A stretch of DNA of 64,000 bases from Falsirhodobacter halotolerans (GCF_022899245.1 NZ_JALJAZ010000001.1:1957001-2021000), one strand, 5' to 3'; counted from the first letter of the stretch, positions 20,061 to 28,017 are shown. Numbers and translations are program-made. The notes: generated from the sequence alone by a model not told the origin.

Positions 20061-21281
20061 TCAGGCCGACATCTCGGCGCGATTCAGCGCACAGTGCCCC
20101 CACAGGGAATCCAGCGCCTTCACCAGCCCGTCGATCTGCGCCGCGTCATGCAGGGGGGACGGGGTGAAGCGCAGCCGTTCCGTGCCGCGCGGCACGGTGG
20201 GGAAGTTGATCGGCTGCACATACATGCCATGATCTTCCAGCAGCATGTCCGACAGCATCTTGCAATGGACGGGGTGCCCCACATGCACCGGAACGATGTG
20301 GCTGCCGTGATCGATCAGCGGCAGGCCCAGCCCCTTCAGCCGCATCTTCAGCGTCGCCGCCTGGCTTTGGTGCCGCGCCCGCACCGCGCCGTCGCCCTTC
20401 AGATGCCGGATCGACGCCGCCGCCCCCGCCGCCACCGCCGGCGGAAGCGAGGTGGTGAAGATGAACCCCGGCGCATAGGACCGCACCGCGTCCATCATCT
20501 TCGCCGACCCCGCGACATAGCCGCCAAACACCCCGAACGCCTTGCCCAAGGTGCCGTTGATGATGTCGATCCGCCCCATCAGCCCGTCGCGCTCGGCCAC
20601 CCCGGCCCCGCGCGCGCCATACATGCCCACGGCATGAACCTCGTCGATATACGTCAGCGCGCCGAATTCGTCCGCCAGATCGCAGATCGCCCCGATGGGA
20701 CCGAAATCACCGTCCATGGAATAGATCGACTCGAACGCGATCAGCACGGGACGCCCGCGCAGACCCTCGAGTATCTCGCGCAGATGGGCCAGGTCGTTGT
20801 GGCGGAACACGTGCTTTTCCCCGCGCCCGTTGCGAATGCCCTGGATCATCGACGCATGGTTCAGCTCGTCCGAGACGATGACCAGACCGGGGAACAGCTT
20901 CGGCAGGGTCTGCAACGTCGCGTCATTGGCCATATAGGCCGAGGTGAAGACCAGCGCCGCCTCCTTGCCGTGCAGATCGGCGATCTCCGCCTCCAGCGCC
21001 TTGTGATAAAGCGTGGTGCCCGAGATGTTGCGCGTGCCGCCCGACCCGGCGCCGGCCGCGTCCAGCGCGTCGTGCATCGCGGCCAGAACGTCGGGATGCT
21101 GCCCCATGCCAAGATAGTCGTTGCCGCACCAGACGGTGATCTCCCGCTCGGTCCCGTCGGGTCGGCGCCACAGGGCGCGGGGAAAATCGCCCTGCCGACG
21201 CTCGATGTCGATGAAGGTGCGGTAACGCCCTTCGTCATGCAGACGGCTCAGGGCGGTGTCCAAGGCGGTATCATAGGTCAT
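20061..21281 (-). CDS. hemA: 5-aminolevulinate synthase
   Basis: Condenses glycine and succinyl-CoA to 5-aminolevulinate, the C4 (Shemin) entry to tetrapyrroles that is characteristic of alphaproteobacteria. It has 406 residues. The PLP lysine is in [13 protein letters not shown]; the substrate and cofactor segments [24 protein letters not shown] and [12 protein letters not shown] are all present. The ATG at 21279-21281 has GGAG eight bases upstream. The leader contains a GC hairpin at 21326-21351. No FNR box of the form TTGAT-N4-ATCAA is visible in the 120 bases upstream, so oxygen control of this copy is not evident. Confidence 0.97.
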   Translation of the reverse strand: MTYDTALDTALSRLHDEGRYRTFIDIERRQGDFPRALWRRPDGTEREITVWCGNDYLGMGQHPDVLAAMHDALDAAGAGSGGTRNISGTTLYHKALEAEIADLHGKEAALVFTSAYMANDATLQTLPKLFPGLVIVSDELNHASMIQGIRNGRGEKHVFRHNDLAHLREILEGLRGRPVLIAFESIYSMDGDFGPIGAICDLADEFGALTYIDEVHAVGMYGARGAGVAERDGLMGRIDIINGTLGKAFGVFGGYVAGSAKMMDAVRSYAPGFIFTTSLPPAVAAGAAASIRHLKGDGAVRARHQSQAATLKMRLKGLGLPLIDHGSHIVPVHVGHPVHCKMLSDMLLEDHGMYVQPINFPTVPRGTERLRFTPSPLHDAAQIDGLVKALDSLWGHCALNRAEMSA

Positions 21282-21325
21282 GTGCTGTCTCCCTGACGCC
21301 CGGATGGGTTGGCTGGGGCTTGTCG

Positions 21326-21351
21326 CGTCAGGCCGCAGGCGCGGCTTGACG
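21326..21351. other. GC-rich hairpin in hemA leader
   Basis: An 11-base inverted repeat (CGTCAGGCCGC with GCGGCTTGACG) and a four-base loop lie about 45 bases upstream of the hemA start. Read on the plus strand it pairs fully with one G-U pair; on the hemA strand it has one A-C mismatch. It could be an RNA structure in the hemA leader or a protein-binding palindrome. Confidence 0.35.
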
Positions 21352-21403
21352 TGGATGTAAGGGGCGCGTCGTCCCGGTGAAACTGGACAAAACGCCCGAC
21401 GGA

Positions 21404-21946
21404 TCAGTTCTGAAGGATGACCCGGCAGCCCGCGCCGCATTCGGCGATGGCCGCATCCGCCGCCCCCGCGCCCTTGGCCAGACCCCATTCGCCGGTGGAG
21501 GGGGAGATGGCGAAGGCCTTCGGCCCCTCGCCCCGGAAATCGTTCAGGAAGGCGGCGGTCGCGGCCTGCGACAGTTGCACCGGCTGCTGCTGCCAGCCTG
21601 CGGGCCGGATATAGCCCACGACTTCGCACGCCCGCTCGGCCTTGCGCTTGGCGTTGCAGTCGCGCAGGGCGGCGGTCGCGGCGGCGTCGGTCGTGTGATA
21701 GTTGGCCGCCGCCACCGTGGCCTCGGTCATGATCCCTTCGGCGGGCGAAATCGCAATCGCGCCGTAATAGGGCTGCTGCACGCCCACCGTGCGCAGAAGC
21801 GCGGCCTGATCGGCGGGCAGATAGTCCTTGGGCAGGATCTCGACGTCGATGCCCGCCCGAGGGTAGAGCATCCCGCGCACGTCCGTCAGCGTGGTCTGCG
21901 CGGCGGCGGGGGTGGCGATCAGAAGCGCAAGGGCAAGGTATTTCAT
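21404..21946 (-). CDS. Small secreted protein of unknown function upstream of hemA
   Basis: A 180-residue protein with a clear signal peptide ([16 protein letters not shown]) and a strong ribosome site (GGAAGGAC) before the ATG at 21946. The mature part has four cysteines in two close groups ([14 protein letters not shown] and ECGAGCRV), which suggests disulfides in the periplasm. The segment [12 protein letters not shown] and the second copy-like [14 protein letters not shown] hint at an internal duplication. Proteins like this next to hemA are sometimes labelled aminolevulinic acid synthase, but nothing here resembles that enzyme. Function unknown. Confidence 0.75.
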   Translation of the reverse strand: MKYLALALLIATPAAAQTTLTDVRGMLYPRAGIDVEILPKDYLPADQAALLRTVGVQQPYYGAIAISPAEGIMTEATVAAANYHTTDAAATAALRDCNAKRKAERACEVVGYIRPAGWQQQPVQLSQAATAAFLNDFRGEGPKAFAISPSTGEWGLAKGAGAADAAIAECGAGCRVILQN

Positions 21947-22057
21947 GGTCGTCCTTCCGGTGGCGGCGTGTTCGCCCCGAACATAGCGCGGCGCGTCCGG
22001 TCTGGACAGGGGCGGATGCGGTGATACCCTGCGCGCAATTCGGACAAGGACATTCCC

Positions 22058-23428
22058 ATGACGCTTCAATCGGTTCTGGACACCATCGACCGCGACCTGC
22101 CGCAGGCGACGGAACGGCTGCTGGACCTGCTGCGCATCCCCTCCATCTCCACCGATCCGGCGTTCAAGGGCGATTGCGACCGGGCGGCGGACTGGCTGGT
22201 GGCCGATCTGGCCGAGCTGGGATTCGACGCGCGCAAGGCCGTCACGCCGGGGCATCCGATGGTCGTGGCCCATTCGGGGACCGAAGGCCCGCATGTCCTG
22301 TTCTATGGCCATTACGACGTGCAGCCGGTCGATCCGCTGTCGCTGTGGGACCGCGATCCCTTCGACCCGCAGGTGGAGGAGACGGCCAAGGGTCGCGTGA
22401 TCCGCGGGCGCGGGTCGTCCGACGACAAGGGCCAGCTCATGACCTTCATCGAGGCCTGCCGCGCGTGGAAGGCCGTGCACGGCACCCTGCCCGGCCGCAT
22501 CACCATCTTCCTTGAGGGGGAGGAGGAATCCGGCTCCCCCTCGCTCATCCCGTTCATGAAGGAGAACGCGGACGAGTTGCGCGCCGACATCGCCCTGATC
22601 TGCGACACGGGCCTGTTCGAATCCCGCACCCCCGCCATCGTCACCATGCTGCGCGGGCTGGCGAAATGCGAAGTGACGGTCCACGCCGCCAACAAGGACT
22701 TGCATTCGGGCATGTTCGGCGGGCTTGCGATCAACCCGATCCGCGTGCTCACCCGCATTCTGGGCGGCCTGCACGATGACACGGGCGCGGTGGCGGTGCC
22801 CGGATTCTATGACGGGGTGAAGGAACTGCCCGACGCGATGCGCCAGCAATGGCAGGCGCTGGCCTTCGATCACGCGTCCTTCCTTGGCGACGTGGACCTG
22901 TCGGTCCCCGCCGGCGAACAGGACCGCACCCCGTTGGAGATGATCTGGTCCCGCCCCACGGCGGAGATCAACGGCATCTGGGGCGGCTATACCGGCGCGG
23001 GGTTCAAGACCGTGCTGCCCGCCGACGCCCATGCCAAGATCAGCTTCCGTCTGGTGCCCGGCCAGGACCCCGACGCCGTCATGGCCGCGTTCGAGGCATG
23101 GTTCACCCCCCAGCTTCCCGCCGATTGCGCGGCGGAGTTCAAGGACGTCAACGGATCCCCGGCGGGCGAAATGCAGATCAGCCATCCGGCCTTCGAGAAG
23201 GCCCGCCTTGCGCTGTCGGACGAATGGGAGGTGCCCGCCGCCTATGTCGGCTGTGGCGGGTCGATCCCCATCGCGGGATATTTCCAGACCTATCTGGGGA
23301 TGGACGCCATGCTGATCGGGTTTGGCAAGGATGACGACCAGATCCATTCCCCGAACGAAAAATACGACCTGGACAGCTTCCACAAGGGCATCCGCTCCTG
23401 GGCACGGATCCTCGACCGGCTGATGTGA
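22058..23428 (+). CDS. M20 family metallopeptidase/dipeptidase
   Basis: A 456-residue dinuclear-zinc peptidase of the ArgE/DapE/ACY1/CPG2 group, probably a cytoplasmic dipeptidase. Metal and catalytic residues are seen in [12 protein letters not shown] (His, and catalytic Asp), [10 protein letters not shown] (bridging Asp), [10 protein letters not shown] (catalytic and metal Glu), ICDTG (Asp) and IHSPNEKYD (His). The dimerisation lid sits between about residues 200 and 320. Length is standard for the dipeptidase subgroup. Its stop overlaps the start of the CDF transporter (TGATG), so the two are co-translated. Confidence 0.93.
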   Translation: MTLQSVLDTIDRDLPQATERLLDLLRIPSISTDPAFKGDCDRAADWLVADLAELGFDARKAVTPGHPMVVAHSGTEGPHVLFYGHYDVQPVDPLSLWDRDPFDPQVEETAKGRVIRGRGSSDDKGQLMTFIEACRAWKAVHGTLPGRITIFLEGEEESGSPSLIPFMKENADELRADIALICDTGLFESRTPAIVTMLRGLAKCEVTVHAANKDLHSGMFGGLAINPIRVLTRILGGLHDDTGAVAVPGFYDGVKELPDAMRQQWQALAFDHASFLGDVDLSVPAGEQDRTPLEMIWSRPTAEINGIWGGYTGAGFKTVLPADAHAKISFRLVPGQDPDAVMAAFEAWFTPQLPADCAAEFKDVNGSPAGEMQISHPAFEKARLALSDEWEVPAAYVGCGGSIPIAGYFQTYLGMDAMLIGFGKDDDQIHSPNEKYDLDSFHKGIRSWARILDRLM

Positions 23429-24351
23429 TGCGCACCGAACAGGACATCCTGCGCCTGTCCATCATGGTGACCTTCGCCCTGGCCGCATTCGGCGTGGGCT
23501 TCGGCATCTGGACGGGATCATCGTCGATCATCTTCGACGGCGTCTATACCACGCTGGACGCCAGCATGACGGTGCTGGCCCTTCTGGTGTCGCGGCTGAT
23601 CACCGATTCCCTGTCCGAAAGCGCCCGCGCGCGGCTGGTGCAGCATTTCACCATGGGCTTCTGGCATCTGGAGCCGATCGTGCTGGGCCTCAGCGGAACG
23701 CTGCTGATCGTCGCCTCGGGCTATGCGCTGCTGACGGCGATCAGCGACATCCTGTCGGGTGGGCGGGCATTGGAATTCGGCCATGCCGTGATCTATGCCG
23801 TCATCGCCGGGGTGGTGGCCGCCGCCATGGCCCTGTTCGGGCACCGTCAGAACAGGAGCATCGGATCGGCCTTTCTTGCGCTGGACGTGAAGGCCTGGAC
23901 GATTTCGGCGGGGCTGACCTCGGCCTTGCTGGTCGCGTTCGTCTTCGGCTGGCTTATTCAGGGGACGCGGCTGGAATGGCTGTCACCCTATGTCGATCCG
24001 GCCGCCTTGGCGCTGGTGTGCCTGATCGTGCTGCCCATGCCCATCCCCACCGTGCGCGGGGCGCTGGCCGACATCCTCCTCGTCACCCCGCGCGACCTGC
24101 GCGAGGAGGTGGAGGGCGTGGCCCAGCAGATCGTCGATCAATACGGGTTTCTGGATTACCGCGCCTACGTCGCGCGGGTCGGGCGCGGGCGCCAGATCGA
24201 GCTGTATTTCATCGTCCCCACCGGAACGCCCCCCCGCGCGCTGGAGGAATGGGACGCGATCCGCGACGAGATCGCCCCCCTGATCGAAGGTCGGGGGCCG
24301 GACCGCTGGCTGACCATCGCCTTCACGACCGATCTGAACTGGGCCACGTAG
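23428..24351 (+). CDS. Cation diffusion facilitator family transporter
   Basis: A 307-residue membrane protein with six predicted helices and a C-terminal cytoplasmic ferredoxin-like domain (about residues 210-305, FLDYRAYVARVGRGRQIELYF). TM2 carries DGVYTTLDASM, but the canonical H/D-xxx-D metal pairs of TM2 and TM5 (in YiiP D45/D49 and H153/D157) are not both visible. TM5 reads LALDVKAWTISAGL. The substrate may therefore differ from zinc or manganese. The ATG at 23428 shares a base with the upstream stop codon; the GTG three bases earlier is an alternative. A bidirectional terminator follows. Confidence 0.8.
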   Translation: MRTEQDILRLSIMVTFALAAFGVGFGIWTGSSSIIFDGVYTTLDASMTVLALLVSRLITDSLSESARARLVQHFTMGFWHLEPIVLGLSGTLLIVASGYALLTAISDILSGGRALEFGHAVIYAVIAGVVAAAMALFGHRQNRSIGSAFLALDVKAWTISAGLTSALLVAFVFGWLIQGTRLEWLSPYVDPAALALVCLIVLPMPIPTVRGALADILLVTPRDLREEVEGVAQQIVDQYGFLDYRAYVARVGRGRQIELYFIVPTGTPPRALEEWDAIRDEIAPLIEGRGPDRWLTIAFTTDLNWAT

Positions 24352-24360
24352 GATACGAAA

Positions 24361-24386
24361 AAACCGCCCCGAGGGGCGGCCTTTTT
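24361..24386. terminator. Bidirectional terminator between CDF gene and tRNA-Asp pair
   Basis: The stem CCGCCCC / GGGGCGG with a GA loop is flanked by A-runs on the left and CTTTTT on the right. It can stop transcription of the CDF gene rightward and of the tRNA-Asp genes leftward. Confidence 0.88.
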
Positions 24387-24393
24387 CGTGGAA

Positions 24394-24470
24394 TGGCGCG
24401 GTTGACGGGGCTCGAACCCGCGACCCTCGGCGTGACAGGCCGATACTCTAACCAACTGAGCTACAACCGC
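24394..24470 (-). tRNA. tRNA-Asp (GTC), copy 1
   Basis: A 77-base gene reading leftward. Acceptor GCGGTTG pairs with CAACCGC, the anticodon loop is CTGTCAC with GTC, the T-loop is GTTCGAA, the discriminator is G, and 3' CCA is encoded. It is identical to the second copy 31 bases away and ends close to a bidirectional terminator. Confidence 0.97.
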
Positions 24471-24501
24471 ATTCCAACGGCAGCAGGACTTGGGGCGAAA
24501 G

Positions 24502-24578
24502 TGGCGCGGTTGACGGGGCTCGAACCCGCGACCCTCGGCGTGACAGGCCGATACTCTAACCAACTGAGCTACAACCGC
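24502..24578 (-). tRNA. tRNA-Asp (GTC), copy 2
   Basis: A second 77-base copy with the same sequence as copy 1, including encoded CCA. The tandem spacing of 31 bases and common orientation imply one precursor transcript. A GTC anticodon makes it a substrate for queuosine modification through QueA. Confidence 0.97.
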
Positions 24579-24662
24579 CCTTTCGCCGCCCGGACCTGCC
24601 GAACGTGGGGAGGGTTTACGCACACGCATCGCCCCCGTCAAGCGCCCTTTCGCGCGAAATCG

Positions 24663-26057
24663 TCACGTTCCGCAAAAGGTGCGATAGGGGCCGAAATCCG
24701 CAGGTGCAGGCTGGGCCAGCGCCTCGTGCTCCGGCTGGTCGTCGAACGGGCGCTGCAACACCTGCGTCAGGCGGTCGAACGGCCCCATGTCGCCCGCATG
24801 GGCGGCGGCCAGCGCCTCCTCCACCCGATGGTTGCGCGGGATAAACAGCGGATTCGCCGCCCGCATCCGGTTGGCCGAGCCGTCGTCCTGCCGCGCCTGC
24901 CAGCGGGGAAGCCAGCCCTCCAGCCACCCATCGGCCATCAGGCGCGAACGGAACCCGTCCATGTCCCGCCCCAGATCGCGGAAGGACAGCGTCCAGTCGG
25001 CCCCTTCGATCCCGCGCAGAAAGTCCTCGGCCAGCGCTAGATCGCCCGTCTCCTCGCCCGCCAGACCCAGCTTGGCCCGCATTCCCGACAGCCAGGCCGC
25101 CTGATACTGCGCCGCCACGCCCTCCAGTATCCCGGTCGCCCGCGCGATGGCCTGCGATTCGTCGGTGTCGATCAGCGGCAGAATCGCCTCGGCCAACCGC
25201 GCAAGGTTCCACCCCAGGATCATCGGCTGGTGGCCATAGGCATACCGCCCCTGCCGGTCGATGCTGGAAAACACCACCCCCGGCGCATAGGCCTCCATGA
25301 ACGCGCATGGCCCGTAATCGATCGTCTCGCCCGATATGGTCATGTTGTCGGTGTTCATGACCCCATGGACAAATCCCACCAGCATCCATTTCGCGATCAA
25401 CTCCGCCTGCCGCGCGGCGACATCGGCGAAGAACCCCGCGTAATCCCCCGCCCGATGCGGATAATGCCGTGCGATGGCGTAATCGGCCAAGGCCTGCACA
25501 TCGCCGTTCGCCGCCGCATACTGGAACGTGCCGACGCGCAGATGGCTCGCCGCCGTCCGCACCAGAATCGCCCCCGGCAGCGGCCCGTCCTCGCGCCACA
25601 CCGACTCGCCCGTCGTCACCACGGCCAAGGCTCCGGTCGTGGGGATGCCAAGCCCCGTCATGGCCTGCGCCATCAGATATTCGCGCAGCACCGGCCCCAA
25701 TGCCGCCTTGCCATCCGCCCCACGGGAATAGGGCGTCCGCCCCGACCCCTTCAGCGCGACGTCGGTCAGCACCCCGTCGCGCGCCACCTCGCCCAGCAAA
25801 AGCGCGCGCCCATCGCCCAGCCGGGGGGAATAGCCGCCGAACTGGTGTCCGGCATAGACCTGCGCCACGGGATGCGCGCCCTCGGGAACCTCCATCCCCG
25901 CCAGCATCTGCGGCGAGGCGTCGGCCAACCCAAGGCGGTCCGCCAGCGCGCGGTTCATCCGCAGGATCTTGGGACCCGGAACGTTCGCGCCTTGCCACGG
26001 GGTGACAAGGTCGGGAAGGGCGTCGGCGTAATGATGGGTCAAACGGATCTGGGTCAT
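24663..26057 (-). CDS. selO: Protein adenylyltransferase SelO (YdiU/UPF0061)
   Basis: A 464-residue pseudokinase-fold enzyme that transfers AMP to serine, threonine or tyrosine of target proteins and is linked to redox stress. Recognisable segments are VYAGHQFGGYSPRLGDGRALLLGE, LKGSGRTPYSRGADGKAALG, GVMNTDNMTISGETIDYGPCAF and the C-terminal YRTFCGT with its conserved cysteine. The frame is open upstream, but the ATG at 26055-26057 (MTQIRLTHHYADALPD) matches the family start. It is followed by the tandem tRNA-Asp genes and diverges from the small lipoprotein gene. Confidence 0.96.
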   Translation of the reverse strand: MTQIRLTHHYADALPDLVTPWQGANVPGPKILRMNRALADRLGLADASPQMLAGMEVPEGAHPVAQVYAGHQFGGYSPRLGDGRALLLGEVARDGVLTDVALKGSGRTPYSRGADGKAALGPVLREYLMAQAMTGLGIPTTGALAVVTTGESVWREDGPLPGAILVRTAASHLRVGTFQYAAANGDVQALADYAIARHYPHRAGDYAGFFADVAARQAELIAKWMLVGFVHGVMNTDNMTISGETIDYGPCAFMEAYAPGVVFSSIDRQGRYAYGHQPMILGWNLARLAEAILPLIDTDESQAIARATGILEGVAAQYQAAWLSGMRAKLGLAGEETGDLALAEDFLRGIEGADWTLSFRDLGRDMDGFRSRLMADGWLEGWLPRWQARQDDGSANRMRAANPLFIPRNHRVEEALAAAHAGDMGPFDRLTQVLQRPFDDQPEHEALAQPAPADFGPYRTFCGT

Positions 26058-26132
26058 GGCCCCAAGATGGGCCGTTCGGCCGTCCACCGCCACCCGTTCA
26101 CGATAAAATCACACCCCGGCGACGGAAATGTG

Positions 26133-26157
26133 GGAACCGAACGTAAGGGTTGGGGTT
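26133..26157 (+). promoter_or_regulatory. Possible ECF-type promoter of the glycine-zipper lipoprotein
   Basis: GGAAC at 26133-26137 is followed after exactly 17 bases by GTT at 26155-26157, the spacing of alphaproteobacterial EcfG-type promoters. The -10 region overlaps a perfect 12-base palindrome, GGGGTTAACCCC, at 26152-26163. The spacing to the start codon leaves a leader of about 45 bases. This is pattern reading only. Confidence 0.35.
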
Positions 26158-26210
26158 AACCCCGCATATTCAGGGGTGACACCTCATCGGATCCTAAGGA
26201 GATATTGGAT

Positions 26211-26396
26211 ATGACCCGTAAAGTCGTTCTCGCCATTTCGGCCCTCACCATCGTCGCCACGGTCGCAGCTTGCGGCAACACCCGCGGTCAGCGCGTGGCC
26301 ACCGGTGCCCTGGGCGGTGCCGTCGCAGGTGAGGTTCTGGGCGGAGAGCCGGTTGCCGGCGCCCTGATCGGTGGCGGCATCGGCGCCGTCAACTAA
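26211..26396 (+). CDS. Small glycine-zipper lipoprotein
   Basis: A 61-residue protein. The signal peptide MTRKVVLAISALTIVATVAAC ends in a lipobox-like VAAC, so the mature protein should be lipid-anchored at its cysteine. The remaining 40 residues are a glycine/alanine-rich zipper (GALGGAVAGEVLGGEPVAGALIGGGIG), similar to 17-kDa-antigen or osmotic lipoprotein repeats that insert in membranes. The ATG at 26211 has AAGGAG nine bases upstream; the TTG at 26205 is less likely. A strong terminator follows, so it is a single-gene unit. Confidence 0.85.
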   Translation: MTRKVVLAISALTIVATVAACGNTRGQRVATGALGGAVAGEVLGGEPVAGALIGGGIGAVN

Positions 26397-26420
26397 GACG
26401 CTGCGCCTTCGGGCAAACGA

Positions 26421-26450
26421 AAACCGGGGGACGCGGTCCCCCGGTTTTTT
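26421..26450. terminator. Rho-independent terminator after lipoprotein gene
   Basis: The stem ACCGGGGGA / TCCCCCGGT with a short CGCGG-region loop is followed by TTTTTT. The A-run on the other side lets it also terminate the leftward-facing side if needed. Confidence 0.9.
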
Positions 26451-26462
26451 CATGTCCGCACC

Positions 26463-26681
26463 TCAGGTTCGGGTGGCAAGAACCGCCATCCGCTCGCCGC
26501 ATTCGCGCAGCGCGCCCCGATCGCGCCCCCAAGCCAGCTCCACCTCGCCTTGGGTCAGCGCGCGCTCCGGCAACGTCTGCGGCAAGGCGCAAGGCACGGT
26601 CAGGCTCGGAACCTCACCGCTGGTTGAGGCGGCGCACGCTGTCAGCGCGCAAAGACAAGGCAGAAGCATCAGGGTCCGCAT
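26463..26681 (-). CDS. Rz1-like outer-membrane spanin lipoprotein (o-spanin)
   Basis: A 72-residue protein with the lipobox LTAC at residues 13-16 after a short signal peptide. It has a small mature domain containing TLPERALTQGEVELAWGRDR and a conserved-looking late cysteine (LRECGERM). The TRGEVE/TQGEVE-x-W-x-RDR pattern is typical of LysC/Rz1-like phage proteins. The ATG at 26681 follows GGAGG at nine bases. The first 68 bases lie inside the i-spanin gene in another frame, the classic Rz/Rz1 arrangement. It would link to the i-spanin and disrupt the outer membrane in the last lysis step. Confidence 0.82.
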   Translation of the reverse strand: MRTLMLLPCLCALTACAASTSGEVPSLTVPCALPQTLPERALTQGEVELAWGRDRGALRECGERMAVLATRT

Positions 26682-26907
26682 GGGCGGCATCCTCCAGGGT
26701 TCGGAACAAACGATCACGTTCGGCCACGGCGCGCAGCCGCGCAGCCTCGGCCCGGCGGGCGGCGGCGGCGGCGGCCTCTGCCCGGGTCTGCGCCTCGGCC
26801 AAACGCAGGGCGGCGGCCGTGTCGGCGGCACGATGCCCCATCCGCCACCCATGCCCCCCGCAGGCCAACCCGAAGGCCAGCAACGCAAGGATCAGCCACG
26901 CCCTCAT
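26614..26907 (-). CDS. Rz-like inner-membrane spanin (i-spanin)
   Basis: A 97-residue type II membrane protein. An N-terminal helix (RAWLILALLAFGLACGG) is followed by an alanine/glutamate/arginine-rich coiled coil (RLAEAQTRAEAAAAAARRAEAA), the general layout of Rz/LysB proteins. The ATG at 26905-26907 overlaps the endolysin stop as ATGA. The o-spanin gene starts within its last third. Sequence alone is low-complexity; the assignment rests mainly on size, topology and position after a muramidase and before a lipobox protein. Confidence 0.78.
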   Translation of the reverse strand: MRAWLILALLAFGLACGGHGWRMGHRAADTAAALRLAEAQTRAEAAAAAARRAEAARLRAVAERDRLFRTLEDAAHADPDASALSLRADSVRRLNQR

Positions 26908-27512
26908 GACGCCACCAGATCGGGCACCTTCGCCCATTTCGCATAAGCCGCCGCCAACCGCGTGTGGTATCCGTGTCTGGCGTAGCCTGCGCCGTTATAG
27001 CCCCGCGCAAAGGCCGACCAGTCATGGCGGCGCAGTTCGTCATCCAGCCCCTCGGACTGGATGAACCGCACCATCGCCTCAAGCTGGGCCGGCTCCGAAT
27101 CCATGAAGGCCGCGACCATCGCCTGCGCGGTCGGGTATCCGGCGGCCTTGTGGTTGAACCCCATGATCTGCCCCAGACCCCAGGAACAGGACCGCAGTGC
27201 CGCCACCGGATCCAGCATCATCGCCATGACCAGGCGGGGATAGCTGTCGCGCGGATAGGGCTTCTCCCCCCATTTGGGATAGGCAAGGCCCGCCCGTTCC
27301 GCCCCACGGCGCTTGGCCTCGGGCAGTTCGCGCCAGAAGACATGCGGCTCGAACAACATGCGCGGGCGGCCCTTGGCGTCGAACCCGCCGCCCGCCGTCT
27401 CCACCTCGATCACGGCGCGGATTTCGTCCTCGCCCACGCCGATCAGCGCGCCGATCTCCGGCAGATCGTAGTCGTTCAGCCGCACCGCGCGGCCCTGAAA
27501 GCGGTGTGTCAT
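26904..27512 (-). CDS. Endolysin: N-acetylmuramidase (DUF3380 family)
   Basis: A 202-residue peptidoglycan hydrolase. The pattern IRAVIEVETAGGGFDAKGRPRMLFEPHVFWREL contains the conserved catalytic glutamate of the family. YPRDSYPRL, SCSWGLGQIMGFNHKAAGY and FARGYNGAGYARHGYHTRLA are further family hallmarks. There is no signal peptide, so it needs a holin to reach the wall. The ATG at 27510-27512 overlaps the stop of the upstream 30-codon ORF and has TGGGGG upstream. All five genes of the cassette overlap, which implies a single, tightly coupled transcript. Confidence 0.92.
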   Translation of the reverse strand: MTHRFQGRAVRLNDYDLPEIGALIGVGEDEIRAVIEVETAGGGFDAKGRPRMLFEPHVFWRELPEAKRRGAERAGLAYPKWGEKPYPRDSYPRLVMAMMLDPVAALRSCSWGLGQIMGFNHKAAGYPTAQAMVAAFMDSEPAQLEAMVRFIQSEGLDDELRRHDWSAFARGYNGAGYARHGYHTRLAAAYAKWAKVPDLVAS

Positions 27513-27601
27513 AGGAACCCCCAGATGAAAATGACGACGGCAAGGGCAAGGGACCAGGTGCGGCATTCCTCGGCGACCAGACGGCGGATGGGATCAGGCA
27601 T
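27509..27601 (-). CDS. Thirty-residue single-pass membrane peptide in lysis cassette
   Basis: A tiny ORF whose product starts MPDPIRRLVAEECRTW and ends in a hydrophobic helix (SLALAVVIFIWGFL). It begins eight bases before the holin stop and its stop shares bases with the endolysin ATG. That perfect fit in the overlap chain makes it likely real in spite of its length. It could be an antiholin, a second pore-forming peptide or a translational coupling ORF. No homologue is known to me. Confidence 0.6.
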   Translation of the reverse strand: MPDPIRRLVAEECRTWSLALAVVIFIWGFL

Positions 27602-27908
27602 CGCCCATCCTCCGCGCCCGCGTCTCCACCAGCGCCACGATCAACCGGACGCCAGACATGCCCAGCGTGCCGGCCACGAACGCGGCCATGGTCATGGAAT
27701 GGGGGGATTCGGTCATCCCCAGCGTCCACAGGATGATCGGCCAAAGATAATGGCCGGCCAGCACCCCGCCCGCCACCGCCATGCCGGCATCGCGCAAATG
27801 CCGCCGGTCGGTCGCGATCCAGCGCGTCAACCCGCCCAGCGCACTGGCCAGAAGCGTGCCACCGCCCTCCGACAGCACCGCGCCGCATCCCAGAACGATC
27901 CGCTCCAT
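27594..27908 (-). CDS. Putative holin-like protein
   Basis: A 104-residue membrane protein with about three hydrophobic stretches (VLGCGAVLSEGGGTLLASALGG, AGMAVAGGVLAGHYLWPIILW, MTMAAFVAGTLGMSGVRLIVAL) and a short basic C-terminus (ETRARRMGDA). Size, topology and position before a signal-less muramidase indicate the holin role. The ATG at 27906-27908 lies after AAGGGTTGGGGG and yields the shortest sensible protein. Upstream lie 140 non-coding bases up to tRNA-Leu, which must hold the promoter of the cassette. Confidence 0.75.
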   Translation of the reverse strand: MERIVLGCGAVLSEGGGTLLASALGGLTRWIATDRRHLRDAGMAVAGGVLAGHYLWPIILWTLGMTESPHSMTMAAFVAGTLGMSGVRLIVALVETRARRMGDA

Positions 27909-28017
27909 CCCCCAACCCTTTCGTCGTGATGGGGGCAAGGTGCGACGGCGGGGGTTAAGACAGCCGATCCGCCCCGCGCGGTGCGGGTGCAACGGGTGCG
28001 CTCAGGGCCGAAAACGA

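Noticed and set aside
24394-24578. The two identical tRNA-Asp copies as a duplication left by an integrated element.
   Set aside because: Both are complete, lie 31 bases apart in the same orientation and have no integrase nearby; a simple tandem gene pair with one terminator is enough.
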